From contig NZ_CP113431.1 of the NCBI RefSeq assembly GCF_030506255.1, forward strand, positions 1,116,001-1,180,000: a stretch of 64,000 nt of DNA, given 5' to 3'. Origin of the DNA: Nocardioides sp. Arc9.136 (lineage in GTDB: Bacteria > Actinomycetota > Actinomycetes > Propionibacteriales > Nocardioidaceae). The notes under the pieces are model-generated. The model was given only the letters and a program-made list of their open reading frames with translations. It had not been told where the DNA came from and did not search any database. This document shows, piece by piece, positions 18,269 to 26,102 of this stretch; within the stretch, counting starts at the first letter, position 1, and each line of letters begins with the position of its first letter. A program made the translations under genes and the position numbers.

Positions 18269-19393
18269 ATGGCCACGCTCGACCTCTCGCTGGACGCCGT
18301 CTCGCTCACCGCCGCGCTGGTGGACATCGAGTCCGTGAGCCGCGACGAGGCCGAGATCGCGGACGCGGTCGAGGCGGCCCTGCGCCCCCTGCCGCACCTC
18401 GAGGTCGTCCGGCACGGGCACACGATCGTTGCCCGGACCGACCTGGGTCGCGGCGAGCGGGTCGTCATCGCCGGCCACCTCGACACGGTCCCGGTCAACG
18501 ACAACCTGCCCAGCCGGCTCGAGGGCGGCGTCCTGCACGGCCTCGGCACGTGCGACATGAAGGGCGGCGACGCGGTCATCCTGCGGCTGGCGGCGACGGT
18601 CCCCGAGCCGGTGCGCGACGTGACCTACATCCTCTACGAGGCCGAGGAGATCGAGGCGACCCACAACGGCCTGCGGCTGCTGGCCGAGGCCCGGCCGGAC
18701 CTGATGGCCGCCGACTTCGCGATCCTGATGGAGCCCTCGAACGCGTCGGTCGAGGCGGGCTGCCAGGGCACGCTCCGGGTCGAGGTCCGCACCACCGGGG
18801 AGCGCGCGCACTCGGCCCGCTCCTGGCGCGGCGTCAACGCCATCCACCGCGCGGCCGAGGTGCTCGACCGGATCACCGCCGTCGAGCCGCGGCGCCCGGT
18901 GATCGACGGCCTGGAGTACCGCGAGGGCCTCAACGCCGTCGCGATCTCCGGCGGCGTCGCCGGCAACGTCGTCCCCGACGAGTGCGTCGTCACCGTCAAC
19001 TACCGCTTCGCGCCGGACCGCTCCGAGGCGGAGGCCGAGGCCTTCGTCCGCGAGCTGTTCGCGGGGTACGACGTCCGGCTGACCGACACCTCGCCCGGCG
19101 CGCTGCCGGGTCTCGAGCTGCCGGCCGCGAAGGCCTTCGTCGAGGCGGTCGGCGGCCAGGTCGCCCCGAAGTTCGGCTGGACCGACGTGGCGCGCTTCAC
19201 CGCGCTCGGCGTGCCGGCGGTGAACTTCGGCCCCGGCGACCCGCTCTACGCCCACAAGCAGGACGAGCACGTGCCGGTCGAGCACATCGAGCGCTGCGAG
19301 CGCCAGCTGCGCGCCTGGCTGACCGGACGGCCGGCAGCAGGACCGGAGTCAGGACACGAGTCAGGACACGAGTCAGGGGAGAGGAACGCGTGA
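18269..19393 (+). CDS. dapE: Succinyl-diaminopimelate desuccinylase
   Basis: A 374-residue M20 metallopeptidase that removes succinate from N-succinyl-LL-diaminopimelate. Zinc ligands and catalytic residues are in place: H70-x-D72 in GHLDTVPVND, Asp96 in GTCDMKGG, the Glu pair 126/127 in YEAEEIEA, and a C-terminal His in the YAHKQDEHVPVE block. The M20 dimerisation domain lies between. The start at 18269 is supported by the leaderless-type box. The C-terminal tail is a short ESGH repeat encoded by a 12-bp tandem repeat. The stop overlaps the next gene's GTG start, so the two are coupled. Confidence 0.95.
   Translation: MATLDLSLDAVSLTAALVDIESVSRDEAEIADAVEAALRPLPHLEVVRHGHTIVARTDLGRGERVVIAGHLDTVPVNDNLPSRLEGGVLHGLGTCDMKGGDAVILRLAATVPEPVRDVTYILYEAEEIEATHNGLRLLAEARPDLMAADFAILMEPSNASVEAGCQGTLRVEVRTTGERAHSARSWRGVNAIHRAAEVLDRITAVEPRRPVIDGLEYREGLNAVAISGGVAGNVVPDECVVTVNYRFAPDRSEAEAEAFVRELFAGYDVRLTDTSPGALPGLELPAAKAFVEAVGGQVAPKFGWTDVARFTALGVPAVNFGPGDPLYAHKQDEHVPVEHIERCERQLRAWLTGRPAAGPESGHESGHESGERNA
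19346..19379. repeat. 12-bp tandem repeat in the dapE 3' end
   Basis: The unit GAGTCAGGACAC occurs twice and is followed by a partial third copy GAGTCAGG. It encodes the ESGHESGHESG tail of DapE, beyond the conserved fold, just before the stop. Confidence 0.75.
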
Positions 19394-20121
19394 GGTCGAA
19401 GTTCAAGGGCCCGATCGTCCAGCGCCGGGACCAGGTCGACGGGTCGACCACCGACCAGCACCTGCTCGACTCCCGCGGGGACAGCGGCTGGGTGCACACG
19501 GATCCTTGGCGCGTCATGCGGATCCAGGCCGAGTTCGTCGAGGGCTTCGGCGCGCTGGCCGAGCTCGGGCCGGCGATCGCGGTGTTCGGGTCCGCCCGCA
19601 CACCGGTCGACCACCCGGCGTACGCCGCGGGCGAGGAGCTGGGTCGCCGCCTGGCGGAGGCCGGCTTCGCGGTGATCACCGGCGGCGGACCGGGCGCGAT
19701 GGAGGCGGCCAACAAGGGCGCCAGCGAGGCCGGTGGCGTCAGCGTCGGACTGGGCATCGAGCTGCCCTTCGAGACCGGGCTGAACGAGTGGGCCGACGTC
19801 GGGATCAACTTCCGCTACTTCTTCGCCCGCAAGACGATGTTCGTGAAGTACTCGCAGGGCTTCGCCGTGCTGCCCGGCGGGGTGGGCACCCTCGACGAGC
19901 TGTTCGAGGCGATGACGCTCGTGCAGACCCGCAAGGTGACCAGCTTCCCGATCGTGCTCATCGGCACCGACTACTGGCGCGGCCTGCTCGACTGGCTGCG
20001 CGGCACGGTCGCCGCCGAGGGCAAGATCGCGGTCGAGGACCTCGACATGCTGACCCTCACCGACGACCTCGACGAGGTCGTCGAGCTGATGCGGGCCGCG
20101 CGCGAGGGGCGCCCCCGATGA
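19390..20121 (+). CDS. TIGR00730 (LOG/YgdH) family Rossmann-fold protein
   Basis: A 243-residue protein of the LOG family, whose characterised members hydrolyse nucleotide 5'-monophosphates to base and ribose-5-phosphate (cytokinin activation in plants and some actinobacteria). The diagnostic GGGPGAMEAANKGA and PGGVGTLDELFEAMT motifs are present, with the actinobacterial N-terminal extension of about 60 residues. The GTG start overlaps the dapE stop as GTGA, and its own stop overlaps the next ATG as ATGA. Occurrence next to dapE matches the mycobacterial Rv1202-Rv1205 region. Confidence 0.92.
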   Translation: MRSKFKGPIVQRRDQVDGSTTDQHLLDSRGDSGWVHTDPWRVMRIQAEFVEGFGALAELGPAIAVFGSARTPVDHPAYAAGEELGRRLAEAGFAVITGGGPGAMEAANKGASEAGGVSVGLGIELPFETGLNEWADVGINFRYFFARKTMFVKYSQGFAVLPGGVGTLDELFEAMTLVQTRKVTSFPIVLIGTDYWRGLLDWLRGTVAAEGKIAVEDLDMLTLTDDLDEVVELMRAAREGRPR

Positions 20122-20414
20122 TGTGGTTCTTCGCGGTGCTGGTGGTGCTGGTCATGGGCGGCATCGCCGCCGTCGCGGCCGGGCGCGGGGCGCCGATGGC
20201 CGAGGTCGAGCACGACCGGCTGCGCGTCGACGTGCCCGAGGACCGGCCGCTGTCGGCCGCGGACGTGCGTCGCGTGCGGTTCCCGCTGGCGCTGCGCGGC
20301 TACCGGATGCAGGACGTCGACGCACTCCTCGACCGGCTCGCGCGGGAGCAGGACGCCCGCGAGGCCGCGACCCCCTCGGCCCCGGAGGTCCGTGGCGAGG
20401 GCCCGATCGCGTAG
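20118..20414 (+). CDS. DivIVA domain-containing small membrane protein
   Basis: A 98-residue protein with one N-terminal transmembrane helix (residues 3-21, WFFAVLVVLVMGGIAAVAA). A short DivIVA-like segment follows, LSAADVRRVRFPLALRGYRMQDVDALLDRL, in which the conserved hydrophobic and YRMQDVDALLDRL residues are seen. It may be a polar or division-site protein (inference). It corresponds to the DivIVA-domain genes found beside TIGR00730 proteins in actinobacteria. The start ATGATG overlaps the preceding stop. Confidence 0.85.
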   Translation: MMWFFAVLVVLVMGGIAAVAAGRGAPMAEVEHDRLRVDVPEDRPLSAADVRRVRFPLALRGYRMQDVDALLDRLAREQDAREAATPSAPEVRGEGPIA

Positions 20415-20429
20415 GGCAGACTGCGCCGC

Positions 20430-20855
20430 GTGTCCAGCGAGGAGGTCGTCGTCTACGTCCTGACCGCCCTCGGGGTGGTCGTGGTCGCGCTCACCCGGCT
20501 GCGCCTGCGGGGTGACGGCGGTGGCGGGCGGCTGCAGGTCGGCCGCCGGCTGCTGGACCTGCACACCGGCGCCGGCGTCGCTGCGCTGGTGGTGTGGACG
20601 ACGTTCCTGGTCGCCCCCACGGACTCCGTGCTCGGCGGCGACACCGCCGGCATCATCGGACTGGCGCTGTGGTGGCTGCTCGCCGTCGCGGGGATCCTCA
20701 TCCTCGTCCGGTGGCTGCCCAGCCGCGGCCGGCACGCCTCGGCCGGGGCCGAGGACTCCTGGTCCTCCGGGCCGGGACTCTCGTTGCTGGCCCACCTCGG
20801 GACGGTCGTGGGCGTCTGCGTGTTCACCTGGGCCTACCTCAACTCGACCGTCTGA
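20430..20855 (+). CDS. Hypothetical four-helix membrane protein
   Basis: A 141-residue hydrophobic protein with predicted helices at about 6-25, 45-62, 70-95 and 120-138, and a basic cytoplasmic loop after helix 1. No family is recognised. The start is GTG, with CAGACT exactly 7 bases upstream, so it may have a leaderless transcript of its own despite lying only 15 bases behind the DivIVA-domain gene. Confidence 0.75.
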   Translation: MSSEEVVVYVLTALGVVVVALTRLRLRGDGGGGRLQVGRRLLDLHTGAGVAALVVWTTFLVAPTDSVLGGDTAGIIGLALWWLLAVAGILILVRWLPSRGRHASAGAEDSWSSGPGLSLLAHLGTVVGVCVFTWAYLNSTV

Positions 20856-20898
20856 CCCGTTCGGCTCCCCGGGTGGGAGCCCGCCGAAGGAGCCCCGC

Positions 20899-21693
20899 GT
20901 GCGACCGACCTCCCTGCTCGCCCCCGTCGTCTCCCTGGCCGCGGTCGCCGCGCTGGTGCCGGCCTCGCCGGCAGCCACCGCGCCCGCCGGTGCGGCGGCG
21001 GACCGGCCGGCGGTGGTCGGCAAGCGGGTCATCGGCACCTCGGTCCAGGACCGCGACATCGTCGCCTGGCACCTCGGCGAGCCCGACCGCCCGGACGTCC
21101 CGACGGTCGTGCTGGTCTCGACCATGCACGGCGACGAGCCGGCCACCCGGCACGTCCTGGCCTCGCTGCGCGACGGCGCCCCCGTGGTCGGCGTCGACCT
21201 GTGGGTGGTGCCGACGTACAACCCCGACGGCCTCGCGGCCGGCACCCGCCGCAACGCCCGCGGCGTCGACCTCAACCGCAACTACCCCTACGAGTGGGCC
21301 GACCTCGACGGGCGCTACGAGTCCGGGCCGGAGCCCGCCTCCGAGCCGGAGACCAAGGCGATGATGGCCTTCCTCGCCGACGTGCGCCCCGACCACGTCA
21401 TCGGCTTCCACCAGCCGCTGCACGGCGTGGACACCGACACCAAGCGGCCGCGCTTCGCCCGCCGCGTCGCGCGCCACCTCGACCTGCCCCGCAAGAGCTT
21501 CGACTGCGGCGGCGTCTGCCACGGCACGATGACCGGCTGGTTCAACCACCGGTTCCGCGGCGCCGCGCTGACGGTGGAGTACGGCGCGAGGCCGCGGCTC
21601 GCGCGGCTGCGCGACGTCGTCCCGGGCCAGGTGCTCGCGGTGTTCGACGCCTACCGCGCGCACCTGGACTGGGAACAGCCCCGCCAGGACTGA
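20899..21693 (+). CDS. Secreted zinc carboxypeptidase-like (M14) protein
   Basis: A 264-residue protein with a signal peptide (about 1-34). The M14 zinc site is H77-x-x-E80 in TMHGDE with His171 in FHQPLHG. Substrate-binding residues resemble RGVDLNRNYP (Asn126/Arg127), and the general base is probably Glu227 in TVEYG. The protein is shorter than typical M14 carboxypeptidases, close to murein-tripeptide amidase (MpaA) and succinylglutamate-desuccinylase-like forms. A role in peptidoglycan peptide trimming outside the membrane is plausible but inferred. The start is GTG, preceded by AAGGAG. Confidence 0.87.
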   Translation: MRPTSLLAPVVSLAAVAALVPASPAATAPAGAAADRPAVVGKRVIGTSVQDRDIVAWHLGEPDRPDVPTVVLVSTMHGDEPATRHVLASLRDGAPVVGVDLWVVPTYNPDGLAAGTRRNARGVDLNRNYPYEWADLDGRYESGPEPASEPETKAMMAFLADVRPDHVIGFHQPLHGVDTDTKRPRFARRVARHLDLPRKSFDCGGVCHGTMTGWFNHRFRGAALTVEYGARPRLARLRDVVPGQVLAVFDAYRAHLDWEQPRQD

Positions 21694-21702
21694 CGGCCGG
21701 GC

Positions 21703-22524
21703 TCAGCGGCCCTGGAAGGCCGGCTTCTGCTTGGCCACGAACGCGTCCACGGCCGCGCGGTGGTCCTCGGTGGCACCGGTCAGCTGCATCATCGAGGACT
21801 CGAACGCCACCGCCTCCTCGAACGTGTGGCCGGCGGCGTACCCCACGGAGCGGCGGATCGACCCGAGGGCGACCGTCGGACCGGCGGCGAGCCGCACCGC
21901 GAGGGCGCGGGCGGCACCGGCGAGCTCGTCGGCGGGGTGCACCGAGGTGGCCATGCCCAGCTCGATCGCCTCGGCAGCGGGGACGGTGCGGGGCAGGTAG
22001 AGCAGCTCGAGCGCCTTGGCCCGCCCGACCAGCAGCGGCAGGTGGTAGCTCGCGCCGGTGTCGCAGGAGAGGCCCACGTTGGCGAAGGCGAGGTTGAACC
22101 CGGCGGTGTCGGCCACCAGGCGCAGGTCGCAGGCGAAGGCCAGGCTGGCTCCGGCGCCCGCGGCGACGCCGTTGACGGCCGCGAGGACCGGCTTGGCCAT
22201 GCCGGCCAGCGCCGTGACGATCGGGTTGTAGTGCTCGTCGACGGTGGAGAACAGCGCCTCGCTGCCGCCGTTGTGGAGGAGCTGGACGTGCTCCTTGAGG
22301 TCCTGGCCGGTGCAGAAGGCGCGGCCGGTGCCGGTGAGCAGCACGCAGCGCACCGCCGGGTCCTCCGCCACCTGCTGCACGACCTCGCGGAGCAGCACCT
22401 TCGTCGCGACGTCGAGGCTGTTCATCGCGTCGGGCCGGTTCAGCGTGATGGTGGCGACGCCCTCGGAGACGTCGAGGAGCACGGGTGCGTTCTGTGCGTC
22501 GGGCGTGAGGTTCGTGGCGGTCAT
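21703..22524 (-). CDS. Enoyl-CoA hydratase/isomerase family protein (PaaG-like)
   Basis: A 273-residue crotonase-fold enzyme. The oxyanion-hole segments GRAFCTGQDLKEH and NGVAAGAGASLAFACDLRL are intact. The catalytic-region sequence LAFANVGLSCDTGASYHLP matches the PaaG type (2-(1,2-epoxy-1,2-dihydrophenyl)acetyl-CoA isomerase) better than classical hydratases with two Glu. It lies 17 bases downstream of a paaX-type regulator, which supports a phenylacetate- or aryl-acid-related role. CAGACT 7 bases before the ATG suggests that it also has its own leaderless promoter. No other paa genes are in the window. Confidence 0.88.
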   Translation of the reverse strand: MTATNLTPDAQNAPVLLDVSEGVATITLNRPDAMNSLDVATKVLLREVVQQVAEDPAVRCVLLTGTGRAFCTGQDLKEHVQLLHNGGSEALFSTVDEHYNPIVTALAGMAKPVLAAVNGVAAGAGASLAFACDLRLVADTAGFNLAFANVGLSCDTGASYHLPLLVGRAKALELLYLPRTVPAAEAIELGMATSVHPADELAGAARALAVRLAAGPTVALGSIRRSVGYAAGHTFEEAVAFESSMMQLTGATEDHRAAVDAFVAKQKPAFQGR

Positions 22525-22541
22525 GGGGCGCAGTCTGCCGG

Positions 22542-23315
22542 TCAGGGCAGGCAGCGGGCCACGAACCTGTCCGCCGCGGGCTGGAGCCGCTGCGCCTCGG
22601 CGTCGAACCTCCCGGCCGCGGTCCGCCGGGGCCAGTCGGCCGGCAGCACCTCGGCCGGCAGCCCCGGGTCGGCGAAGAGGAACTTGCGCCACTCGTGGAC
22701 GAGGTGGAAGCGCGCCGCGAAGGCGGCCTCGTCGGGGTCGGCGTGGGCGCCGAGGTGCTCGGCGACGATCCGCCCGGCGAGCGTCGGCCAGCCGTCGTAC
22801 GACGCCCGCAGCGCCGTCAGGTCCCAGGCTGCGACGGGGGAGGGGTCGACGTCGCGGGCGCGGGCGGTCCGGGCGGTGGCCCCGGCCCGGGCCAGCGCGC
22901 CGGGGAGCTCGGCGTTGGCGGCCGGGCCGACCCAGACGTGGTCGGCCAGCTCGGCGTACCCGAGGTAGGCGAGGTCGGCACGCAGCCGGGCGCGCGAGCT
23001 CCGGTCGCCGGGAGGGGAGATCAGCACGAGGTGCCAGTGGCCGTCCCACGGCTCGTCGCGGCGGTCGTAGATGCGGGCGTGGGCCTCGTCGAGCCGGCGG
23101 GCCGCCTGGTCGGTGGCCCGGTAGCCGCGTCCGTCGGGCAGCGAGACCGGCTCGAGCCAGCCCTGGAGCACCATCCGGGAGACCGCGGTGCGCACGGCCG
23201 GCGCCGCGATCCCGACCGGTGCCAGCAGCCGGACGAGAGCGGCGACCGGCGCCTGCGACGCGCGGGTCCGCAGGTGGTCGCCGTAGAGGTCGAAGAGGGC
23301 CGACCGCGCGTGCAT
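22542..23315 (-). CDS. paaX: PaaX-family transcriptional regulator
   Basis: A 257-residue protein with an N-terminal winged helix (SALFDLYGDHLRTR, AVRTAVSRMVLQGWL), a central PaaX region (WDGHWHLVLIS, RLRADLAYLGYAEL) and a C-terminal PaaX-C domain (HEWRKFLFADPGLPAEVLPADWP). PaaX represses phenylacetate catabolism genes and is released by phenylacetyl-CoA. Here it precedes a PaaG-like gene and may regulate that gene and itself. CAGACT 6 bases before the ATG is a leaderless-type -10 box. Confidence 0.9.
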   Translation of the reverse strand: MHARSALFDLYGDHLRTRASQAPVAALVRLLAPVGIAAPAVRTAVSRMVLQGWLEPVSLPDGRGYRATDQAARRLDEAHARIYDRRDEPWDGHWHLVLISPPGDRSSRARLRADLAYLGYAELADHVWVGPAANAELPGALARAGATARTARARDVDPSPVAAWDLTALRASYDGWPTLAGRIVAEHLGAHADPDEAAFAARFHLVHEWRKFLFADPGLPAEVLPADWPRRTAAGRFDAEAQRLQPAADRFVARCLP

Positions 23316-23419
23316 GGGCGGAGTCTGCCACCGCCCGGAGCGCGGGCTCCCCGCCGTCTCCCGGCGCCCTCGGCGGTGTCGAGGTGTGGGGACCGGTCAC
23401 GCGCCGCCCGGTCATGGGG

Positions 23420-23425
23420 GATAAT
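23420..23425 (+). promoter_or_regulatory. -10 box (GATAAT) of the DUF3117-pepA unit
   Basis: GATAAT is the most consensus-like housekeeping -10 hexamer in the window. It lies in the 183-base gap between paaX and DUF3117, giving a leader of about 65 nucleotides. The -35 region is weak. The rest of the gap shows no clear element. Confidence 0.5.
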
Positions 23426-23498
23426 GGGCCGCACACGGCTGGCGGGGCGCCTGGACCTCGTCAGCGTCGAGCACTGCTGAACGAGAAGAGGTGCCGGG

Positions 23499-23666
23499 AT
23501 GGCGGCAATGAAGCCGCGGACGGGTGACGGTCCGCTCGAGGTCACCAAGGAAGGTCGCGGCATCGTGATGCGCGTCCCGCTCGAGGGTGGTGGCCGTCTC
23601 GTCGTGGAGCTGAACGCCGAGGAGGCCGCCTCGCTGGGCGACGCCCTCAAGGCCGTCGTCGGCTGA
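23499..23666 (+). CDS. DUF3117 domain-containing protein
   Basis: A 55-residue protein beginning MAAMKPRTGDGPLEV and ending EAASLGDALKAVVG. This matches the highly conserved actinobacterial DUF3117 family (Rv1211-like) over nearly its full length. Function is unknown. GAGAAGAGG 9 bases upstream serves as ribosome site. It is 28 bases ahead of pepA and probably co-transcribed. Confidence 0.93.
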   Translation: MAAMKPRTGDGPLEVTKEGRGIVMRVPLEGGGRLVVELNAEEAASLGDALKAVVG

Positions 23667-23694
23667 CGCCGGCGACGATCACCAGCGCAGCGTC

Positions 23695-25272
23695 GTGCCC
23701 CCCACCTCGACCGACCGCACCGGCAGCACCGACCTCCCGATCCAGGTCTCGCCCCCGCAGCTCACGTTGAGTGGGGCGAGGCCGCTCGTCGTCGACGGCG
23801 TCGACGGGCTCGAGGTGGTCGCGCTGCCCGTGGTCCCGGGTGAGGGGGACGGCGCCGCACTGGTCCTCGGCCCCGGCGCGGACGAGGTGGGCGAGCAGCT
23901 CGGCCTCGACCTGCTCGGGCTGCTGGACTCCGAGCGGGCGACCGGCAAGGCCGGCGAGGTCGTCACGCTGCCGGTCCCGCAGGGCGCGCCCGGCCGGTCC
24001 GCGCTGCGCCGCGTCCTGCTCGTCGGCGTGGGCGAGCAGCGTCCGGCAGACTTCCGCAAGGCCGGCGCCGCGCTGGGCCGCGCGGTCAAGGACGTCACCA
24101 CGGTCGCCACCACGGTGCCGGCCCTGGACCCCGACACCGCCCTCGAGCCCTTCGTCGTCGGCCTGGTGCTGGGCTCCTTCGGCTTCTCCTGGCGGGTCGC
24201 GCCCCCGGAGCACGTGCCGGCCGGGCGCGTGGTGCTCGCGGCGCTCGACCCTGGCGCGTACGACGCCGCGCTCCGCCGCGCGGTGGCCCTCGCCGGCGCC
24301 GGCTGGCGCGCGCGCACGCTGGCCACGGTCCCCTCGAACCTGAAGAACCCCGCCTGGCTCGCCGAGCAGGCCCGCGCGATCGCCGACGACGCCGGTCTCG
24401 GCTTCCGCGTCTGGGACGAGCAGCAGCTGGCCGCCGAGGGCTTCGGCGGCATCCTGGGCGTCGGCCAGGCCTCGGCCACGCCGCCGCGGTTGGTGCAGCT
24501 CGAGTACGCGCCGCGCCGGGCGGGGCGGCGTACGCCCACCGTGGTGCTGGTCGGCAAGGGCATCACCTTCGACACCGGCGGCCTCTCGATCAAGCCCGCC
24601 GAGGCGATGTCGAACATGAAGCGCGACATGACCGGCGGCGCGGTCGTCCTCGCCACCATGGCGGCGCTCGCCGAGGTCGGCTGCCCGGTCCGGGTGGTCG
24701 GGCTGGTCCCGATGGCGGAGAACGCCGTGTCCGGCAACAGCCTCCGTCCCGGCGACGTCGTGCGCCACTGGGGCGGGCGCACCAGCGAGATCACCAACAC
24801 CGACGCCGAGGGCCGGGTCGTCATGGCCGACGCGCTGGCGTACGCCGTCTCCGAGCTCGACCCCGCGGTCGTCGTCGACGTCGCCACCCTGACCGGCGCC
24901 ATGAAGGTCGCGCTGGGCCAGCAGGTGGGCGGCTTCTTCGCCAACCGCGAGACCCTCGCCGCCGCGATCGCCGCCGCGGGCGAGGCCTCCGGCGAGCCGC
25001 TGTGGCGGATGCCGCTGCACGCGGCGTACGAGGAGAAGATCGCCTCCAAGGTCGCGGACGCCGACAACGGCGCGGGCGGCCCCGGGGCGATCACCGCGGC
25101 GCTGTTCCTCCAGCACTTCGTCGGCGACGTCCCCTGGGCCCACCTCGACGTGGCCTCGGTCGGCGACGCGCCTGCGGACCGCGACGAGTGGACGGCCGGA
25201 CCGACCGGCTTCGGTGCCCGGGCGCTGCTGACCTGGCTCGGCGGCGACGCCCCTCTCGACGGCATCGGCTGA
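23695..25272 (+). CDS. pepA: Leucyl aminopeptidase (M17)
   Basis: A 525-residue cytosolic M17 aminopeptidase with an N-terminal macro-like domain and a C-terminal catalytic domain. The bimetal site and active centre are visible as VLVGKGITFDTGGLSIKP, the block MKRDMTGGA, and the signature NTDAEGRVVMADAL. It releases N-terminal amino acids during peptide turnover. The start is GTG at 23695, with little leader behind DUF3117. The long open frames on the opposite strand here are GC-frame shadows. Confidence 0.94.
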   Translation: MPPTSTDRTGSTDLPIQVSPPQLTLSGARPLVVDGVDGLEVVALPVVPGEGDGAALVLGPGADEVGEQLGLDLLGLLDSERATGKAGEVVTLPVPQGAPGRSALRRVLLVGVGEQRPADFRKAGAALGRAVKDVTTVATTVPALDPDTALEPFVVGLVLGSFGFSWRVAPPEHVPAGRVVLAALDPGAYDAALRRAVALAGAGWRARTLATVPSNLKNPAWLAEQARAIADDAGLGFRVWDEQQLAAEGFGGILGVGQASATPPRLVQLEYAPRRAGRRTPTVVLVGKGITFDTGGLSIKPAEAMSNMKRDMTGGAVVLATMAALAEVGCPVRVVGLVPMAENAVSGNSLRPGDVVRHWGGRTSEITNTDAEGRVVMADALAYAVSELDPAVVVDVATLTGAMKVALGQQVGGFFANRETLAAAIAAAGEASGEPLWRMPLHAAYEEKIASKVADADNGAGGPGAITAALFLQHFVGDVPWAHLDVASVGDAPADRDEWTAGPTGFGARALLTWLGGDAPLDGIG

Positions 25273-25281
25273 GGCGGCGAC

Positions 25282-25620
25282 GTGCTGGGACTGAGCATCC
25301 GGTGGTCGCTCGTCGACGCGCCGGCCGGCGTCGAGGAGCAGCTCGCGACGTTCGTCGCGGAGACCTCGCACGCGCGCTTCACCGGGATGTCCGGGCTGCG
25401 GTTCAAGGCCTGGCGGGTCCGGCAGGGGGAGTGGTTCGAGGGCCTCTACGTCTTCGCCACCGACGAGGCGCGCGCGGCGTTCCAGGCGGAGTTCGAGGCC
25501 GAGGCCGCCGACGTGCCGGGGTCGCAGATGGTCGGCAGCCCGCCGGTGCTCATCGAGCCGTGGGACCTCGTGGCGGTCGCGGAGGGCTGGGAGGGCTTCC
25601 AGGCGACGCCTCGCGGCTGA
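25282..25620 (+). CDS. Small protein, possibly ABM/YdhR-like monooxygenase fold
   Basis: A 112-residue protein of alpha-beta pattern: LSIRWSLVDAPAGVEEQLATFVAETSHARF, then FKAWRVRQGEWFEGLYVFATDEARAAFQAEFEAEA. This resembles the dimeric alpha-beta-barrel of YdhR/antibiotic-biosynthesis-monooxygenase-like proteins. No catalytic signature is diagnostic. The start is GTG 10 bases behind pepA. Its 3' end overlaps the convergent marR gene by about 70 bases. Confidence 0.7.
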   Translation: MLGLSIRWSLVDAPAGVEEQLATFVAETSHARFTGMSGLRFKAWRVRQGEWFEGLYVFATDEARAAFQAEFEAEAADVPGSQMVGSPPVLIEPWDLVAVAEGWEGFQATPRG

Positions 25621-26038
25621 CGTCCCGGAGCGCCTCCGTCGCGCCGGCGAGGTAGCGCTCGATCACGGCCTTCTCGTCGTCGTCGAACTGCTCGTCGAGC
25701 GCGCGGAGCCCGCGCAGCATGGGGGAGAGGTGCGCCAGCACCTCGGCGCGGCCGGAGTCGGTCAGGTGCACCTCGGTACGCCGGCGGTCGCCGGCGTGGG
25801 CACGGCGCTCGACGTGGCCCCGGGCGGCGAGCCGGTCGACGATGCCGGTCGACGCGGCCGTGGAGACGCCCAGGATGCGCGCGAGCTCGGCCGGCCCGAT
25901 CTCGCGGCGGCTCAGGTGGTTGAGCGCCACCATCTCGTGCTCGCCGAGCCCGGCGGCGCGGGCGACGGTGTGGCGCATCTGCACGGCCGCCTCGACGAGG
26001 TCGCGCAGCGCCTGCATCAGGCTCCGGGGGTCACCCAA
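25550..26038 (-). CDS. MarR family transcriptional regulator
   Basis: A winged-helix MarR protein, 162 residues from a TTG at 26038; an ATG eight codons in, at about 26017, is an alternative. The core is LSRREIGPAELARILGVSTAASTGIVDRLAARGHVERR, followed by the wing RRTEVHLTDSGR. A Pro/Ser/Arg-rich tail is encoded in the overlap with the upstream plus-strand gene. It is divergent from an MMPL transporter across a palindrome (26062-26071), so it very likely represses both. Confidence 0.88.
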   Translation of the reverse strand: MGDPRSLMQALRDLVEAAVQMRHTVARAAGLGEHEMVALNHLSRREIGPAELARILGVSTAASTGIVDRLAARGHVERRAHAGDRRRTEVHLTDSGRAEVLAHLSPMLRGLRALDEQFDDDEKAVIERYLAGATEALRDVSREASPGSPPSPPRPPRGPTAR

Positions 26039-26061
26039 CTTGTCTCACCTGCTTAGCATCT

Positions 26062-26071
26062 TAGGTACCTA
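26062..26071. promoter_or_regulatory. Candidate MarR operator
   Basis: TAGGTACCTA is a perfect palindrome in an AT-rich island between marR and the MMPL gene. A related CTTAG half-site occurs 8 bases upstream (26052 and 26060), so two overlapping sites are possible. The position fits control of both divergent promoters. Confidence 0.55.
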
Positions 26072-26102
26072 GTGAATCCTACGTCGTGCAGGAGCAACCC
26101 CC

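Noticed and set aside
23647..25406. Long minus-strand frames opposite pepA
   Set aside because: Low-complexity shadow sequences; the plus-strand M17 signature is decisive.
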